Source: Ooceraea biroi (Eukaryota; Arthropoda; Insecta; Hymenoptera; Formicidae). From it: 64,000 bases of DNA. The stretch spans positions 11,149,787-11,213,786 of the forward strand of contig NC_039514.1 in assembly GCF_003672135.1 (NCBI RefSeq). Reading direction: 5' to 3'. Below, piece after piece: positions 46,371 to 59,615 of the stretch. The translations under genes were made by a program, and so were the position numbers. Position 1 is the first letter of the stretch. Each line of letters begins with the position of its first letter. The notes under the pieces are model-generated. The model was not told the DNA's origin and made no database searches. It saw nothing but the letters and a program-made list of their open reading frames with translations.

Positions 46371-49020
46371 GTGAGTCAAACGCAACTGCATGTTTATTAA
46401 ATGCGTCAAATGACGCGGTTATTGAAATCTATTATAAATCGCGTACAGAGCACTCGGAAGCTACTATATCATGCTTCTACGTTCCATTCGGTTTATTATT
46501 TATTTATAGTATAAATCCGATGTGATTTAAACTGAATTTCCATGAGCCGCATCTTACGCTCTCACGTTATATTAATTTACTCGTCTGCTGCGGTAGCGTA
46601 TATATTCGCGATTTAAATGAAGAATTAACGCGCTCGGAGTCGGAGCGAAGTCAAGCGAGCGAAGCATTATACGGCGCGAGAAAAAGGTTTCGCGTAAATC
46701 ACGATAAGTTAGTCAGCGCGGCCGAATCTCTTACGATGGCCGGAGAGCTTAAAAAACAAATACGTTCCAGTCCCTTCCCGGAGTACGCCATTGCATCGTT
46801 CGAGCACGCTGAGCGTTATTATACCACTCGGCGATTTCCTCTTCCAACCCGTGGCGAGCGGGTTGGCTTTTCTCTTTGTTCCATTGACGCTTTCTCACCG
46901 CGTCTCGTTCTCTCATTCTTTATCCCACTCGATTCATCGCGAGGTATACACATTGCACGCAACCGAGGTACCGCGCAGCCCCGATGACAGCGTGCGAATA
47001 CACGTGTACGCGCGCGGAAAACGCGCACGGTTCGCTTCGCGCCATTTTGCCGCTGCGGCTCGGATTCGAGAAGCCACCGCACCGTTCCGCAATGCGCACT
47101 TGCGTACATTGTATTGCTCTATCAATCTTGATAACTGGCGGAACTGCTGCCGTTTTAATACCGCTTCACAATTATTCCATGAAACTCTGACGTCCGAAGA
47201 TACGTAAATATACGTGGGCACAGAATATGCTGCGTGACATATTGCGCGAGCAATGTTGAGTTTTATCGCTGCAAACTCTGTGTAGATTTTAGGGAAGATT
47301 GTGGGATTAAATTAAGCATAAAAAAAACGGAACTATTAGCAACATTTCAGAGTGTTGGAAGACAATGTAACGCTCTAAAGATCGTACTTTGAGACAAGGA
47401 GTATACTAAACTAGAAAACTTATTTCTAAAACGGAACTTTTTGAATTCGAGAAAATACACTTTCCCTGAGCACTCTAAAGATTAATTCAGGACCCGGGGA
47501 TTTACGTGTAAATCGAACAAGCTTGTAGCTGGATTTGCATTACAAGAGGTTCCACGATCTTAACAATATATCTTCCTAACGTTCACATTGCGCGCGTAAT
47601 CAAAGAAAACAACACCTCCGTCGTAACTTAGTTTGGAAATGCAACAAGTCTAATCCTTGCTTGGGCGGTAAGATGAAAGAGAACTCTAAATCTCTGAAAT
47701 AGGAGGAAGAAGACGAGTTACATCGGAGAAGCGTGAAACAATCGAGCAAAGCCTTCGGCAAATATTTACGTATGAACGTAACGCTGACGTAAAAACGTTG
47801 AAATCCGCGCGATGCATCCCGCTTGCGCGGTCGGGTCGCGGAAATAGATTGGCCGGATAAGGTTTAAATCTACCATCGAGTTGAGATTTACGCAAACGGA
47901 CGTTACCAGACCAGAGCGCACTCCGAGGAAACAGAGTGCGCTTCTCTTTTCTCGCGTTTTTTCTAGATCGGACGAGCGCACGATTCCCCGAATCGCTGCG
48001 TCCGGCGAGAAGAGCGAAACGCACGCGTTTTACCCGCAACGCCCGTTTAACGCGAACGACGCTGAACATCCGCCTGCATAATTATCCCGCGCCGGTTTCC
48101 GAGAGCAAGGTCAGCGCGTGCTAGACTCTTACTGGCGCAGCGTCGTGTGCCAATTACGCACGCGGAGTGCACGCACGTACGCACCGCCATGCGAAGTCCG
48201 CGTTACATTACCTCGAAAACTTCGAATAACCGTCAGACAAGAACAATTGCAGAGAGATACGTATTCGTATCCGTCTGGACGAATCGATCGACATTTTAGA
48301 CGATATGTTATACGCGTTTTCAATAAAATCGAAGTAGAGTTAAATCGGAGGGTGCTAATTTTGAAAGTGCTAATAGAGTGAAAACGTCGTGATCTTTTCA
48401 CGGTTTATTAACATGCTTATAACATCGAGAATTCACTAAGAATTCCGCGAGAAAGAGATGAGATCTGAATAGTCCTTTCTGGAGCGAAAGATAAAAATTT
48501 GATAAAAATGTGAACGGAAAAGTGGAAAAATCATTAACTAGATAAAAGACTAGATAAAACTAAAAACTGATAAAATCCAAATTGAAAAAATCATTTGACT
48601 TCCATTTTGAACCTGAAAGGAAGCTTTTTACAAAGGATCGAAGTCCGCGATCCGGAGGTGAGCCTTTTTCGGAACTCCACCCGAAAATACACCAAATTTA
48701 CGATACAATCAATAAAAACATAATTTATAATACCCTGACGCGAGGAGCGGGCTAGGTGCGCGATTGCATTAATACAACGACGAGGATACCAGTACGGTAC
48801 GCAAGTGCCATTTTTCAATTTAGGAAGATCCCGTAGTGCCACGATCGCCTCGGATACCCCGATATTCCTCTTTCTTATGTAAACTGTGTGCCGTCTCGTT
48901 GCTTCCGACTACGTGGTGTGCTCCAGAGTATATACCGTGTCGGAGATCGCGCGCGTGAGAGAGTGGCTGCTGATGACGACGACGACACAACGACAACGAC
49001 GACGGCTGCTGCGGCAGCGT
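46371..49020. other. Gene-free stretch, probably long intron of the winged-eye-like gene
   Basis: No exon is recognised. It is CpG-rich with short unrelated open frames on both strands (for example around 46.7-47.2 and 47.7-48.4 kb). Confidence 0.4.
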
Positions 49021-49057
49021 AGTGGTGGTAGTGTCGCTGGTGGGTAGTGATGATGGT

Positions 49058-49093
<36 letters not shown>

Positions 49094-49165
49094 GTGGTGG
49101 TGGTGGTGGTGGGGTGGTGGTAGTAGTAGTAGTGGTGGTGGAGATAGTAGTGGTGGTGCGGCGCT
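49021..49165. repeat. GC-rich (GGC)n(GGT)n triplet repeat
   Basis: About 11 GGC units followed by about 9 GGT units and GTA/GTG variants. Read on the minus strand it gives a 207-codon frame (48820-49443) with poly-Ala, poly-Thr and His/Tyr runs; that frame has no recognisable domain and is probably compositional. A TATAAA at 49393 on the plus strand lies in GC-rich surroundings and could mark an alternative promoter. Confidence 0.6.
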
Positions 49166-52100
49166 ACGTACGCGTCGTGAGGACGCACACCTGACAGTGT
49201 TCGACTGGTAGCCGAGGGAGACGAACGTGTTCGTTCACCTCGGCCGCACGCTGTTGTTATTCGGTCGCGGTCGTGCCGGCGGGCCGAAAACGCTCTAGTG
49301 ATTCGTCGTCCTCGTCGTCGGCCAGGATTGGTCGCAGATATCGGGCCGACCGTGTCTGTATGCGTGGTGTACGTCACGCCGTAGCCGCCGGGGGTATAAA
49401 CGAATGAAATGGAGCCGCGGCGCGAAAAGTAGGTAGAGAACACCTCGAAGCCCCGATTGCAACCAGCAGTCTGCTCGGCTGAATTTTCCTCTCGGCCTTT
49501 TGCGCGAAGCGCCGTGTGTTACAACGCCGTTCCTTTCGTCCGCGGATATCTCCTCGTGTAACCCGCAGAGTCGACGATCTCTCTTATGCGAGAACATCAG
49601 GACAGTCTCCGAGTCGTGAACGATTGGAAATGATTAGAGTGGAAATTACGCGTGGCTGCAAAACTTTTCCAATTGCCTGCAAGCACAGTTTATCTTGACA
49701 GATATTGCATTCGGATGCTACGAGGAGTATCTAGTCGACAAGTACTGAAAAAGATGGCGTCTAGACGAATTCTGTGCACGGAAATCGATGCTAGATTGAT
49801 AAAGATATTTGCGGACGAAGAGAACGGTGATAAACGGCGATAGACGGCGGTGGCATCTTGTGCAACGTGCGGGATCGCAAACTGGAATAGCGAATCGCTC
49901 AAGACCCACGTCGATGCAGACTGTTGGTGCAGTTCGATTTTGGTCGCGACGAATTCGACGAGTGACACGTGCGGCATTAAGTACGCTCGTGATCGACGTG
50001 GAGTCGTCGCAGTGTCACCTTCGATTCGATGCTCGTTGACGAAGTGACGAACGCCACTGTGTCGTCCGATAGAAATTGCCGTTAGTTTTCGTCTTGTGGT
50101 CGGTTGACCGATGTAGATTACTGCGGATCCTCCGCGCCGCATTGCACTCGTTCCGACAGAGAACTCGCGGGTGAAGTGAATGTTTTAGATACAAGGCAGA
50201 GCGAACACAGCACGTTACATATTAGTTTAATCTTTTTTGCTAGTTCCCTAATTGAATTTTTTCCTTAAAAATTTATTTCTCAATTTGGAAAAGCAATTGT
50301 TTGTTTTATTTTTATTGATCGATTGTTCGAAAATCATTAGAAATTCGATAATTTTGTGGATAAGAATCAATTCCGGATTTTACTAGTGATAACGTTACGT
50401 GTCTACTTTCCATCACTTCTACTTCTGTATGATACATAAATGTATCACGTATAATGTGATAATTAACACGAACTGCTTGTTACAACAGCCTCGATCATTT
50501 GCGGAACGATTAAACATTGCAACGCGTACCGTTGTCGGTGGTAATCGATTATACAGTATGCAGCGCATACCATAATATATGCAGAACATATTAGGATTCA
50601 TAGTCTAACAGCGACAAAACATATCGCACAGGGCAGTTTTACATTTGTAAGAGATAACTGCGAACTCTGCGCGTAATATTGCGACTCATTTTCCTACCTG
50701 CTCCTTTGAACTTTATCTTTTTCCACGTGGAAAGCGTCGAAACTTATCGGTGAATAGAACTTGGCATGAAAAAGAGATGCCGTGCGATAGCTTTGTGACG
50801 AAACATTATCAGGCATAGTCAAATGAGGGACGCGATTGTTTCGGAGTGCCCGTAATGTAAAATGAAGACAGGGGAGCACTGTAAGACGGAAAGGCGCATT
50901 TTTATGAGCACGTATGTCACAAGTATGTCTCGCGCGCACTTTTCAACTATAAATCCATCCTGCGAATATCATCCGCATTATACGGTCACCGCGTGAGCAC
51001 GTTCTCGAGTCATTATTTCATATATTCATCCCCTTATTGCTCGGAAACTACGTAACACTAAAACCAGCAATAAAACAAGGTCACGCACGCGTCGCGACCT
51101 CCTTCTGCCCGTGCAAACCTCCTCCGTTCCTCGGAATTATTTCGGATCATTCTCTTTACAGACCGGTTACTATCTCGGAGCGAATCAGACACGTTTCGCG
51201 ACATGATGAAACGCCGGAAAGACAGACGCACGACTGTCTCGCGTCGCAGACGACTTAAAGGAAAAGATAGAAATATCGATAGTGGAGTTACGATATCCCA
51301 CGATACGTGGCTCTGGCCTCGCTCTGCAGAAGAAATAAAAAGACTCGCTAATTGCAAAACATTAATCGCGTTTCTGAATCTTAATATTTATGAAATTACA
51401 GTTTTATTTACGACGTACGTCCGTTTAGCTTATGTAACGTGCATCGCAGTGACATAAGCACAAATCATATAAATCACCGCGTGTGGAAAACACTTTTTCA
51501 GAGAATTGGAAGAAGATAGAATCACTCGTTTTCCGCGGCTGCCCCGTATTTCTATTTTCTTCTTCGTGTTCATTTGTCGCCTAGCATTGTGTCACCGCCA
51601 CCGGGGAATCGCAACGCTGGATTTCAAAGAAGCGGCTTCTGTCGCGCCGAGGATGTCGGATGTCGACGCGGAGCGTCGTGATGCGCGCCGGCGCCTGGAA
51701 AACGCCTCGGCGCCACTTAGGCACGCAGCTCAGGCTCGCGGTGGTTATCACGGAGGGCGGACGTGGGCATGCGATACTTTTAGCCGAATTTGAAAATAGA
51801 CCCGCGACACGGACATGCGTGAATGGCGTCTGGCCGATCGCCAGCCTCCGCGGTGCGCGAAGCCGGGCGGAAACCGGTAATTTCCACGGCCGTGACTGAT
51901 GCGCGACCGAATACGCGGAAGAGATAATAAGGTCCGTGCGGAGAGGATCCAAGCGTGTCTCGCGCGTGTGAGAAGCGCACGGGAGGTCCCCTCGTTCGCG
52001 GCAATTTTGCACGAGCTGCCGGAGCTCAGCTCCGGATGTACATCGCGGCCCGTCGTTGATGAAAATTCAATGGCGGCGAAGTTACGATAGCTTGCGTGTC

Positions 52101-55100
52101 GAAAACATAAATTTTCAGGGGTCTTAGAGTTGGAATTTCAGAGATACAAAATCATGCTGGACAGCGAATACTGTATTGAAGGAAAAATCGCATATGGCAG
52201 TTGTTCGATCTCGGTAAACTTGCTTGGAAAATTTGCACGCGGCATCTGCTTCCGATTAAACTGACTGTGATTGTTTTTTGTCATTTTTTGCAACATTAAG
52301 TATCGTGTATTTCAAATTTTATTACGAGGATTTTTCGCGCGCGTAACTTTCGTATTGTGACCTATACGTAGCGTGTCTTACGTAAAGAGACTCTTCCAGA
52401 ACAACTGTGAAACCGAGACTACCGTTTTTCCTGACCAGAGTACCATCTCTTAAAATATGCAACCACGCAGATTTTAACGGATATTAATGCGCAATTCTAT
52501 TATGCAGCAGTAGCGTAACAAGACTTCTTGCGAGATTTCAGAGAATATGTTTCTCTGAAAAGCTTATCCTTTCATCTTTACGATTAAAAATGTTACCTCA
52601 TTTCTTATTTAGTCTTCTTTAAATCCTAAGTAAATTTACATTTTTTAAAAGAACGTGGCATTGAACTTCAACATAATATTGATTACGGAACATTTTCTTT
52701 ATAGCGGACATAATAAAGCATAATGATGCAATCTTATTCTGTTTCCAATCGCGAATGTTTCACTTTCCTTGTTCGATATCAGAAAAACCATAACTTCAAA
52801 AAATACGACCAGTCCAAGTGCGACGTTACATGCAAGAGTCAGTAAAATCGTGGAATCGGCGGGGAAAGCCGATCGCGCGACGCCGCGTGGTATATCGCCC
52901 GTAATGCGATCAATTCGGATAACGTCGTTAACCGGTGGCTTCGTTCAATGCTCCAATACACGCGCGAGTCGCAAATCTCGATCCATTGTGGCGATTTCCG
53001 TTCTCGTGACGTAAGTACACGTGCGGTCCCGTTCGTTATAAATTCGGCGGGCGCACTCGCTTTAATCCGCGATCGCGCGAGTTCGGTGCGTGTATCGGTC
53101 GCAAGATCACACGGAACCTGTTATGTTCGTGGCCGGCGCGCGCTTTGAAGTGCGCTTCAGGGGAAACGCGTAGTTTCAAATTTACGTTTGACCCACGCTC
53201 GACAAAGATTAACTAAACATACAACTTCCTGATGGGGCGGGGGAAACGATCGGTATGAAATATCGATTAGGTCAGCCCGTGGTGCGCGATATCGGTTGTG
53301 GGTCAGCACTTTGAGCCCCGCTAATGACATCACATTACAGCGACGTAACACAGGGAGGATTTATGTGTCGGGTCATACACTGCTATTAGAAGAAACGGAC
53401 GCTCGAGAGCATCGAGGATCTTGGATCTCGGAACGTGTATTACCGGACTAGGTTTTTACACTCGAAAAGATATTGTTAACAAATGCGAGAGAAAAGAAAC
53501 CAGTTAATGAATCCAATTCATTAAAAAAAGAAATTGCATTACTCTCGAATACGTTGCTTCTTGAAAATGCAGATTTATGATGCTTGGAGAATAAGCTCCC
53601 TAGTAGTTGGAGAACAGAGGGGTTGGAAATGAATTCGCGATGTAGATAAATAGATGAAACGTCAGACAGGTGAACGTCCCTGATTAAGAGCAACTGTTCG
53701 TCGCTTGCACACGTTTTCGACGGCAATGGAGCCGCGAATTGCTCGTTCGCTTGCGATACATCCAAGTCGATGGAAGTCGAGCAACGACCAGCTTAATGCT
53801 GCGTTTACGATCGAAAGGACGCGGAATCGCGCTCCGGTTTCCACGTTGGCGGCCCCGCGTCGCTTCCGAAAGGTTTTTCAATCATAACTTTATTTACGTG
53901 AACGGGTTTATATCGCGCCGCGCTCTTTTATTACCATGCACGTCTCTGTCGATCTCTGTGCGAGGTGTATTTACCCTGTCCGTTAGATTATCCACGTAAT
54001 ATTTCGGAGCGTATTCGTGGGAAAGCGAGCAGTAAATTTCGCAAACGGATGTCGCCGCAAATAAAATAGCGGAATTTGTAAATCTACTTTTATATTTATA
54101 TTTATGTTAGTAAAGATATGTGTCCCGAGGCAAATAGAGCGTAGTTGAATATGCCATCACCGAGAAATGTTAAACACGGTAACGTCATCGCTTTGAGATA
54201 ACCCCCTCCTGCGATTTATAGATATCCGCTACTTACGCGTTATTGATTCCGTTAACACGTTTCTGTCTTTTAGTGGCGAATCGTGGCGCACACGTACACG
54301 CGTTGTTGGAGGAACAACCAGACATCGGGAATAATTCGCGCATCATGTGTATGTACGAGCATATATAGGACCAGACGATGTCGACTTTTTGCCGAGTAGT
54401 TTTTGGCAACACACATCAGCAGCAGATATTTGCGTGCTTTCCATCGAGATGGTCGTTATTGTCGCATTGTAATTGCGGCTTTCTCGCGCGTCCCGCGCTC
54501 ATTCGCAGATCGAATGCGACCGATGAAAGTCATGAAATTTATTGCGGCCTCAAAATGTGTCCCTATTAAGCGTGGGCGTGCAAGGAAACGGAATCATGTC
54601 GTTCTTTTTATCAGCCGGTGTGGCACGTGGCATCACGCTGAACGCGTGACTCCGTTATCGCGAATATTTCACCGAGTCACAGCATAAGAGAAACGAATAA
54701 GGTCCGGATAAATATTTACACGGTCGAACGTAGTCGTAGCCTCACTCTCTTACGTGCTCGGCAAACAGATCCATTCGTCGTCGTCAACGATCTCGTGTTC
54801 AGGCCGAATCGAAACGCGCGGCGGAAATTTGCCATCGCGATTCACTCGCTTTCTCTCGTATCTTCCGCTCGAGGAAGTATCGATGCGATAAACACCCCGA
54901 TATAGCACCAATCACGCGTGCAGCTGAAAATTAAACTGGCCCGACATTCGCGTTTTTTCCCTCCAGGATATGTGCGATTAATCTTTTCAGATGCTAAACG
55001 AGACTCGCAATTGTCCGCAATTATTAAAATCTGTGTAAATTTATTAAAGCGTTATTTATTAAACAGAATCACGTGTCGAATACCGTAATGGATGCATCAG

Positions 55101-55630
55101 ATACGTTAATTACGTGTAAACGCGTAACCTGGAGAAGTAATATCTTTCACATCTATCCCAATGATGGAGAGTTGAATAATTTGTATAAATGTCAATATGA
55201 TCGACGAGATACATGCTCCGATTCGTTACACCGTCATTCGCTTTTTCATTGGAATAAAGATTGAGCGGTTCAAATATTTATTGATCGAACGAGACGTATT
55301 CACTAATTTATTATACGGTCTGTAAAATCGGTTATTATTGAATGAATGACGGAAATATCTCTAAAAATTCAGACTAAAGTACGATAGAAATTATCGCCCG
55401 AGATATGCTTCGAGACTTTCATTAGTTTTATTATTAAAAATATTTAATTAAAAATATATGAAAATTTGTTCTTCCTCTTTATTAGGGAATTAATTGATTA
55501 TCGAGAACACTTCAAAATGAATATAATTTTAAAGAATTTCGCGTGAATATTTTTCATATAAAATACAATATAATATACGTGATACCATTTAATATCAACA
55601 AGCCAAAAAGCATCTGACAATTGAATCCAT
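49166..55630. other. Gene-free stretch
   Basis: CpG-rich with AT-rich patches. No exon, transposon or RNA gene was recognised on either strand. Confidence 0.35.
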
Positions 55631-55696
55631 AGTACAATAAGGTGCATTCATTCGCATGGTAGCGAATATATATATTTATTAATATTAATATATATA

Positions 55697-55741
<45 letters not shown>

Positions 55742-55821
55742 CATATTATATGTATATAATATTATAATATATACATAAATATATATATTCGCTACCATGC
55801 GAATTAATGCACTTTATTGTA
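55631..55821. mobile_element. AT-rich palindromic MITE
   Basis: Inverted ends of about 47 bp: the left arm starts GTACAATAAGGTGCATTCAT and the reverse complement of the right arm starts GTACAATAAAGTGCATTAAT. Both continue TCGCATGGTAGCGAATATAT. The core is almost pure TA. There is no coding capacity, and the target duplication is unclear. Confidence 0.72.
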
Positions 55822-57724
55822 CAACGCGATAATCAAAGGAAGACGGTGCACACTGCTTTTATTGATGGTAACATTGTTGCAATTTTACAATGACGATAAT
55901 ACCGTTGTATTTAGCTTTATTATTGATCAATGCGGACGTCGCAATCGATAAACAGGGAACAAATTTGAAATATTCGATGGGCATTGTCTCGTCTAAATAT
56001 TGGACAGAACGTTGCTGTCGATAAATTCGATTGAACTGAATAGCGTCGCGCGTAGTATCCATTAACGGTTTTAAACGAATTGATTAATTAATGGCGAGAT
56101 ATATTACGACACGATTGAGTGACTCGACGAAATGAATAAATGCTCCCGGTTACAACGCTATGGCGTGGTTTTCATGTTGCGCGTAGCGGATACTGTTATA
56201 ATTAAAAAACATATCGCACCGTATCATCTTTGCGAATGCCGCGATCCACTGCGCGAGAGGAAGGTTTCTGAAAATTGAATCTCACGGGCACGTTCCGCAC
56301 GCAAGTAGAAATTAGTGTAACTAATATTTAAGTGACTTGTGCAGCCGATACCGTGTAGTGTAATTTCGAACTTTGTTAATGCCGCGCTCTCGCGCACAGT
56401 ACGCCGCTTGTACGGGCGCGGTATTACGCACAGAATTAATTTATACCCAAGAAATTTAAGTTCGAGGGTGAGTTCCACACGAGGCCGAGGTTTGCGAGAA
56501 CAACAAGCGTGCAAAACCGCGCGCTCCCGCCGTTTCAAATTGGAAAATGTTGAGCTTATAAACTGCCTGGCCACGCGCGAGGAGGAATCACGCATTAGGT
56601 GCTCGTAACACCAGCGAGGTTTGCGCAGGAAAAAATTCGCGGATTTGGTACAGAATTGCGATTGAGGAGCGCAGTGCAGAGATAATACGTTGAATTATAG
56701 AAAAATATCCCCAATATTTCCCTTTACAAAATTTTCCAAAATTTATCAATCTATTTTTCCTATAACAACCGATAGTGTATTATTAAATTGCGAAAGAATT
56801 TTGTAGATAATCAGGAAAACTGACGCGCATGCCGGGCATACATTACGAATGAATGGTCGAGGCTGGCTGTCGCGAGTAATCAAGAAAGAAATTTTTCTGT
56901 GCCGAGATTTTTCATACTTTTCCCGCGATTCATGCAGCACGAAGGAGGAAAAGAGGACATGTGTACATACGCATGTAGGCGGTCGAGAGAGACAGAGAAA
57001 TTGAGCGGCGCACATAATTGTATCATTAATAATCCCTGGTGTCCATTACGAGGACACAACGATTTATCCGAATACGGTTGCGTTTTGAGAGAAATACGCG
57101 ATATCGTCGTAATTGATACGTGCTTTTTGAATCGAACGCTTCACGATGGCTCGTGAAGGAAATCTCGCATTTCGCATCGACAAAGCGATGGAAATATAAT
57201 GTGTTTAATTTTCACCTAAAAATAATAATGCGTCCACGAATAAAGAAAGAGAGGGAGAGAGAGGTCAAGTCCACTTTGTCTCGCGATAACCGTAATTTAT
57301 AGACGTAATACATCTTACCGAGGCAACCGGTAGTTCTCCGTTATTCCAGTAATTTATGGGAAATTTGTCTCGTACTCGCGAGAGATCGAGCCCGTCACTC
57401 CCTACGGTTCCGCTGCCCGCAATTTCTGCTGATTTATTTTTTCCCATTACGTGCAATTAAGTAGCGCTCGCTCTCTCTCTGTCTCACCGCGCGGCCGTCT
57501 TTCTGTTTCTCTTCCTCACCACGTACGGCGTTCGTTCTTCGTCCGCGAGCTGATGATCTCGTGATCTCGCGAATGTTAACGCACGCGACGTGTTGGATAG
57601 GAATGCTCGATTGAAGATTGTCGACTGGACAACGCCGCATCATCGACAGGAGCATAGGAGAACAGCAGCAATCGTGATTAACGTTTCATGCCGACATTAG
57701 GAGCTTCTATATATACATGTTGAA

Positions 57725-57769
57725 GATATATATATATATATATCTATATATATACACACACACACACAA
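57725..57769. repeat. (TA)n(CA)n microsatellite
   Basis: Alternating TA units followed by about eight CA units in non-coding DNA. Confidence 0.7.
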
Positions 57770-59302
57770 TATATACATGTTCTATATATTTTTGGATTGC
57801 CTGTTAAACCAAGAACGTAAACGTTTATCGGGTGAGTATAGAGTATACGTAGGATAGTATAATAATTTGTTTTACGGTGGGGAGGCTTCCTACAAACTTT
57901 CTGAAGTATTAAATACACACTTTCCATCTTGTGCGTCTGTGATATAATGCGAAAACGATAGTTGTTTCTGAAAGCTGTTACTGATAATGTATTACTGAAC
58001 GCGAAGTATTTTCAGCTCTGCTTACAATCGTATATCTTTCAGTAAAGTACGTAATGTAAAGTTATTTTAAAGTGCAGTTCTCTTATTATAATATTACAAT
58101 AGTACGCGATAATTTGCAGTTCCGTTTCCATTCATCTCAGATTAATGATTATGTAAAATAGTAAATTTCATAATTATTTAGTTCATCCGACTTGCTCTCA
58201 ATCACGAAATAATTAAAGTAATCTCTCCTCATGATCCGCAAATATTGTTCTGAAATGACAGCTATAGTGCAGCAATAGTGCTTAATTTTCATGAGGTGTT
58301 CTGCATATAAAATGACACGGTTTTCACAACGATCATTTTCGGAGGGTACATAAATGATTTCACTCTCATCTAAACGTTGTTCTATTTTGCCGATGTCTAT
58401 CAATTTATGTGATACTGTCACGAACAGAATGCACATAAACCTCAATTTACGAAAAAAATCAATTAATTTTAACTAAAATTTAAATTAAATCTTCTCTTTC
58501 ACTTTTCCTAAACATTTCGACATTGAATATATTGATAACAAAGTTTTGAATTATATTCGACGATGATCCAGTTTCCTGAACGCTTGGATTTATCGGCAAT
58601 GGAAAGCGTGTTTCGCGACGAAAGAAAGAAGTTATCATCATTGTCGCTATCTAATCGCGCCTTGCGATATTTGAGGCGCCGGAGATTCCGACGAGTGTGG
58701 AATCAAGAAGTTCTCGAGGATATGTTAATATCAGAATTAGTCGGATTATTGTAATTTGATTCCAATAAACGTATCGGAGGCGCGCGGTCGCACGTGATAG
58801 TGCGTAATTACCAGCGCGCCCTTCGCGCGTGTGGTCGCGGTTACGGCAGCAGGAATTGCAGCTTGCACGCATGTTTTAGCCGATTGTAATTGTAAATAAT
58901 TGCTACGTGTTGCCGTTGTCGGGGAAGACTTTTTAACGCTACCGTCTCTCATAGTCGTTTAAGTAATGCATTACTGTCGTTTATAAGCAACATATTGCCG
59001 TGCGCGCGCGGGATGCGCCGCCTGTAATTAACGCAGCCGTAAACGGGGTGCGCTTAACTTCGGGACGCGATATCGCGTTATACGGGTTCACGAAGAGCAC
59101 TACGATGAAAACGCAAAAGTGATGAAAACAGTTTTAACTTGTTTGCACGACCGCGGTAATAGAATCCTTGTGAATCCAGACAATCTTGTTTTTTGTTCTG
59201 AAATGAAAGTTCTTTACTGCAGTATCCTCCTTGCGTCAAAGTACGATACCGTCTGAGAGAGAGAAAAGTTACATTACCTCAAATACGAACCTCACTCAGA
59301 TA
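57770..59302. other. Gene-free stretch
   Basis: Nothing is recognised. A 63-codon frame at 58563-58754 (+) is Arg/Leu-rich (RALRYLRRRRFRRVW) but matches no family I know and has no supporting context. Confidence 0.35.
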
Positions 59303-59615
59303 GGAAAATCACTTCTTGTTCTTTGCTTCGAAGATGTTCCAATTTAAATGTAGTATTTTTACGTACGTTTTTAAAGCTATACTAAAAGGCAACAAATTTA
59401 AAGTTCGAAAAACTTTTCAACTTGTCAAACAAATTCAGTAATCGAATTGTTAGAGAAGTCTCTTCTCTGATTAAGAAGATGTAATCGAGATCTTTGTATT
59501 CAATTATAAAGCATGCTCGCGTGTGAATCGAGTTCAGATAAAAATAAAAATGTAAAAGGTTACACACATTGGATGTATTTGTTGTATAAATATTATTATA
59601 TTTTGTATAAGAAAG
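59303..59615 (+). repeat. 310-bp dispersed repeat, copy A (inverted relative to copy B)
   Basis: Matches the reverse complement of about 61610-61925. Shared runs include GCATGCTCGCGTGTGAATCG, CAACAAATTTAAAGTTCGAA and TTTTTACGTACGTTT. Small indels separate the copies. Confidence 0.75.

Noticed and set aside
58563..58754. 63-codon Arg/Leu-rich frame
   Set aside because: Too short and without homology or context to call a gene.
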